Assembly (NCBI GenBank): GCA_964367145.1
Contig: CAYIWJ010000006.1
Coordinates: 1-38,582 of the forward strand
Length of the DNA stretch: 38,582 nt
Source of the DNA: JAHFLD01 sp964367145
GTDB taxonomy: Bacteria > Patescibacteriota > Minisyncoccia > UBA6257 > 1-14-0-10-40-38
Direction: 5' to 3'
Shown here piece by piece: positions 36,744 to 38,582 of the stretch (the first letter of the stretch is position 1; every line of letters starts with the position of its first letter). The translations under genes were made by a program, and so were the position numbers. The notes beneath the pieces are model-generated. The model was not told the origin of the DNA, searched no databases, and worked only from the letters and a program-made list of their open reading frames with translations.

Positions 36744-36826
36744 TTGTTGTAGGTGCGGTGTAGTGTAAAATTATAGAAGCGCTTGAGCGGAAGCTGTTTT
36801 TTAATGTTTGACGAGCGCTTTTTTTC
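36744..36826 (+). promoter_or_regulatory. promoter and terminator-like leader hairpin of surface protein gene
   Basis: TTGTTG (36744-36749), 16-nt spacer, TAAAAT (36766-36771). The expected 5' end then folds as AAGCGCT (36777-36783) with AGCGCTT (36814-36820), followed by a T run ending about 7 nt before the presumed GTG start. It could be an attenuator, or a murC terminator if the promoter is not real. Confidence 0.45.
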
Positions 36827-36832
36827 TCCGAC

Positions 36833-38582
36833 GTGCGTAGCATATCCCGTTTTTTGAAACGAATCTTTTTCGTTTTGTTTGTGGCCAACTTTTTGTGGTT
36901 CTCTTTTGGTTTTTCTAATTTTCCTTTAGTCGCTTTGGCTGCTGGTCCGCCGCAGATTTTAAGTTACCAAGGACGACTTACCGATTCTTCGGGAAATCTA
37001 CTCGGTGGTTCGAGTGGCACCACTTATTATTTTAAGTTTTCAATTTGGGACAATCCCACGATTGGCGGTGGTAGTCGTCTGTGGCCTATTGCCGCGCCAA
37101 GTTCTTTTGGTTCAACGGTAACTAGTGGCGTTTTTAATGTAAACATCGGAGATACCGCCAATGGTTTCCCGCATGTTCTTGATTATAATTTTGCCGCCAA
37201 TGCAAATGTTTATTTGCAAGTAGAAGCATCATCGGATAACAGCAGTTTTGAAACATTGTCTCCGCGACAGCGAGTGGCGGCGGCTTCTTTTGCCGAACTG
37301 GCTGGGGCTGTCAGTGGAAGCACGACCCCATCTTCTTTCGGAACAACCTCACCCATTGGCTTGTCTCAAGTTACGATTGAGGCCACGACGACTAACTCCA
37401 TAGGTCTTTCAATTCGCGGAGTCACAAGTCAGGCGGCTAATTTATTCCAAATTCAAAATGCCGCCGGAACGAATCTCTTGTTTGCCGACGCGAATGGCGG
37501 TTTATTTGCGTCATCAACCTTGCAAGTTGGCGGTGCGACTACTTTGTACGGAAGTTTATATGTCGGCACTACCACTTCTTCCCGTGTTTTTGGAGTTCAA
37601 GGAAATGGCATTTTTTCGGGTACTTTGACTGTGGCGAATTTTATCGCTACGGGTACCACCCAGCTTAACGGTTTGGCATATACTTGGCCGTCTTCGCAAT
37701 CGGCCACGACTTGCTTGACCAATGACGGTTCTGGTGGCTTGAGCTGGGGGGCGTGTGGGGGGTCGGGCTCCCAGACACCTTGGCTTTCCAATATCAGCGC
37801 TTCCGGCTTCAGTCTTTCCAATGTTACCAATATCACTGCGACTGGAAGTTTGTTGGTCGCCAACGCCACTTCCACCATTACCAACTTAACAACGGTTAAT
37901 TCAACTTCAACTTCGGCAACGACAACGGCTTTGTATGTGTCGGGAAGTATTTTATCCGGCGGGGCGTCAAACACGATTTTGGGCACACTCTACGGATCGA
38001 CGTTCAATCCGCAGACACTGACCTCGGCTGGATCGGTGAACGCCTCGGGCACCCTCTCGGTCTCGGGCCTCGCCACGCTATATTCCGGATTTGTCGCCTC
38101 CGCCTCCTCGAGTGTCTCCTCTAACCTCAATGTCTCGGGAGCCTTGAACGCCTCCTCGACCTTGGCTGTCGGGGGAATCGCGACGCTCACGGGACTACAG
38201 TCGACGGCCTCTTCCACTTTGCTCAACGTGACGAACTTTACCGGCACCAACGGCACGACGACCAATGCGACCTCGACCGCCTTCTACGTTTCGGGAGGCT
38301 TGGGAGTCAACGGAGCGTCGTCGACCATCACCAATCTCGTGACCGTGAATTCGAGCTCAACCAACGCGACCTCGACCAATTTGTATATCTCGGGGAATGC
38401 GATTCTGAACGGCGCCTCAACCACGATCACCAATCTCAACGCGACCTTCACCTCGCTTGTCTCCTCGGGTGGCATCTTCGCCTCGGGAACGGGAGCGATC
38501 TCGGGACTACTGACGTTATATTCCGGTTTGACCTCGACCGCGTCTTCAACCTTGCTCAATATCGCGAACTTCGGCGCGAGTA
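36833..38582 (+). CDS. large Ser/Thr-rich repetitive surface protein, N-terminal part
   Basis: The frame opens at GTG (36833) and has no stop through the window end, so at least 583 residues are present and the gene continues. Residues 1-37 are a signal peptide (RFLKRIFFVLFVANFLWFSFGF, ending VALAAG). The next 110 residues are a conserved CPR-type exported domain starting ILSYQGRLTDSSGNLLGGS. After that come low-complexity beta-repeats built from Ser, Thr, Asn, Gly and Ala, such as STLLNVTNFTGTNGTTTNATS and ASSTITNLVTVNSSSTNATS, resembling phage tail fibre or adhesin stalks. Likely a cell-surface adhesin for host contact. From about 37975 codon choice moves to C- and G-ending codons. Long open frames on the opposite strand here are artefacts of composition. 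Confidence 0.85.
   Translation, partial: MRSISRFLKRIFFVLFVANFLWFSFGFSNFPLVALAAGPPQILSYQGRLTDSSGNLLGGSSGTTYYFKFSIWDNPTIGGGSRLWPIAAPSSFGSTVTSGVFNVNIGDTANGFPHVLDYNFAANANVYLQVEASSDNSSFETLSPRQRVAAASFAELAGAVSGSTTPSSFGTTSPIGLSQVTIEATTTNSIGLSIRGVTSQAANLFQIQNAAGTNLLFADANGGLFASSTLQVGGATTLYGSLYVGTTTSSRVFGVQGNGIFSGTLTVANFIATGTTQLNGLAYTWPSSQSATTCLTNDGSGGLSWGACGGSGSQTPWLSNISASGFSLSNVTNITATGSLLVANATSTITNLTTVNSTSTSATTTALYVSGSILSGGASNTILGTLYGSTFNPQTLTSAGSVNASGTLSVSGLATLYSGFVASASSSVSSNLNVSGALNASSTLAVGGIATLTGLQSTASSTLLNVTNFTGTNGTTTNATSTAFYVSGGLGVNGASSTITNLVTVNSSSTNATSTNLYISGNAILNGASTTITNLNATFTSLVSSGGIFASGTGAISGLLTLYSGLTSTASSTLLNIANFGAS

Noticed and set aside
37597..38559. Three minus-strand open frames rich in Val, Glu and Pro
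   Set aside because: They are antisense to the Ser/Thr-repeat surface protein and arise from its biased codons; the plus frame is open throughout with a signal peptide.

Overview
The window looks like chromosomal DNA from a Candidate Phyla Radiation (Patescibacteria) bacterium, most likely of the Parcubacteria group. This is inferred from gene content: a DUF4012 membrane protein, small tRNA-linked LAGLIDADG genes, a group I intron in a tRNA, an alpha2-type glycyl-tRNA synthetase, a short RecO, a Ser/Thr-rich 'SYQGRLTDSSGN' surface protein, and orphan genes in strong promoter/terminator cassettes. The standard code applies (TGA is used as stop). One assembly gap of 100 N lies at 1822-1921.

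Layout. 1-3.9 kb: 3' end of murB, two tRNA-Thr genes (the second split by a group I intron and preceded by an HTH/LAGLIDADG gene), a tandem repeat made from the tRNA tail, rpmG, tRNA-Trp, and a GC-rich orphan gene. 3.9-11 kb: tRNA-Ile, a PilO-like pair, dprA-topA, a Nudix hydrolase, an RSH alarmone enzyme and parB. 11-17.2 kb: tRNA-Leu and tRNA-Val, a pseudouridine synthase, DUF4012 protein plus glycosyltransferase, rplS, a LAGLIDADG gene and tRNA-Leu. 17.2-18.9 kb: three orphan cassettes. 18.9-31.7 kb: a small membrane-protein pair, dcd-like gene, recO, and a tight operon ending glyQS-M16 protease-metG-tatD, then leuS and an HtrA-type protease. 31.8-34.3 kb: orphan genes and four tRNAs, three of them with rearranged flanks. 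34.3-38.6 kb: ECF sigma factor, membrane protein, murC, and the start of a large surface protein that runs off the end.

Three themes run through the window. (1) Several tRNA genes (Thr-GGU, Val, Ser, Ala-UGC, Ala-GGC) are flanked by hairpin-rich inserts bounded by exact copies of part of the same tRNA. Removing the insert would restore a seamless tRNA gene. At tRNA-Ala(UGC) a whole tRNA gene sits inside an older copy split in the anticodon loop. (2) Housekeeping genes tend to start 6-9 nt downstream of a -10 box with no Shine-Dalgarno, so are probably leaderless, while orphan genes have AAGGAG-type sites, leaders and terminators. (3) Five orphan or tiny genes have a boxA-like motif (GYTCTTTRA) in their leader, resembling the rRNA antitermination element.

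Functionally the region covers peptidoglycan precursor synthesis (murB, murC), translation (tRNAs, three tRNA synthetases, L33, L19), DNA processing (topA, dprA, recO, parB), stress signalling (RSH, ECF sigma, HtrA) and the cell surface (PilO-like, DUF4012, glycosyltransferase, repeat protein).
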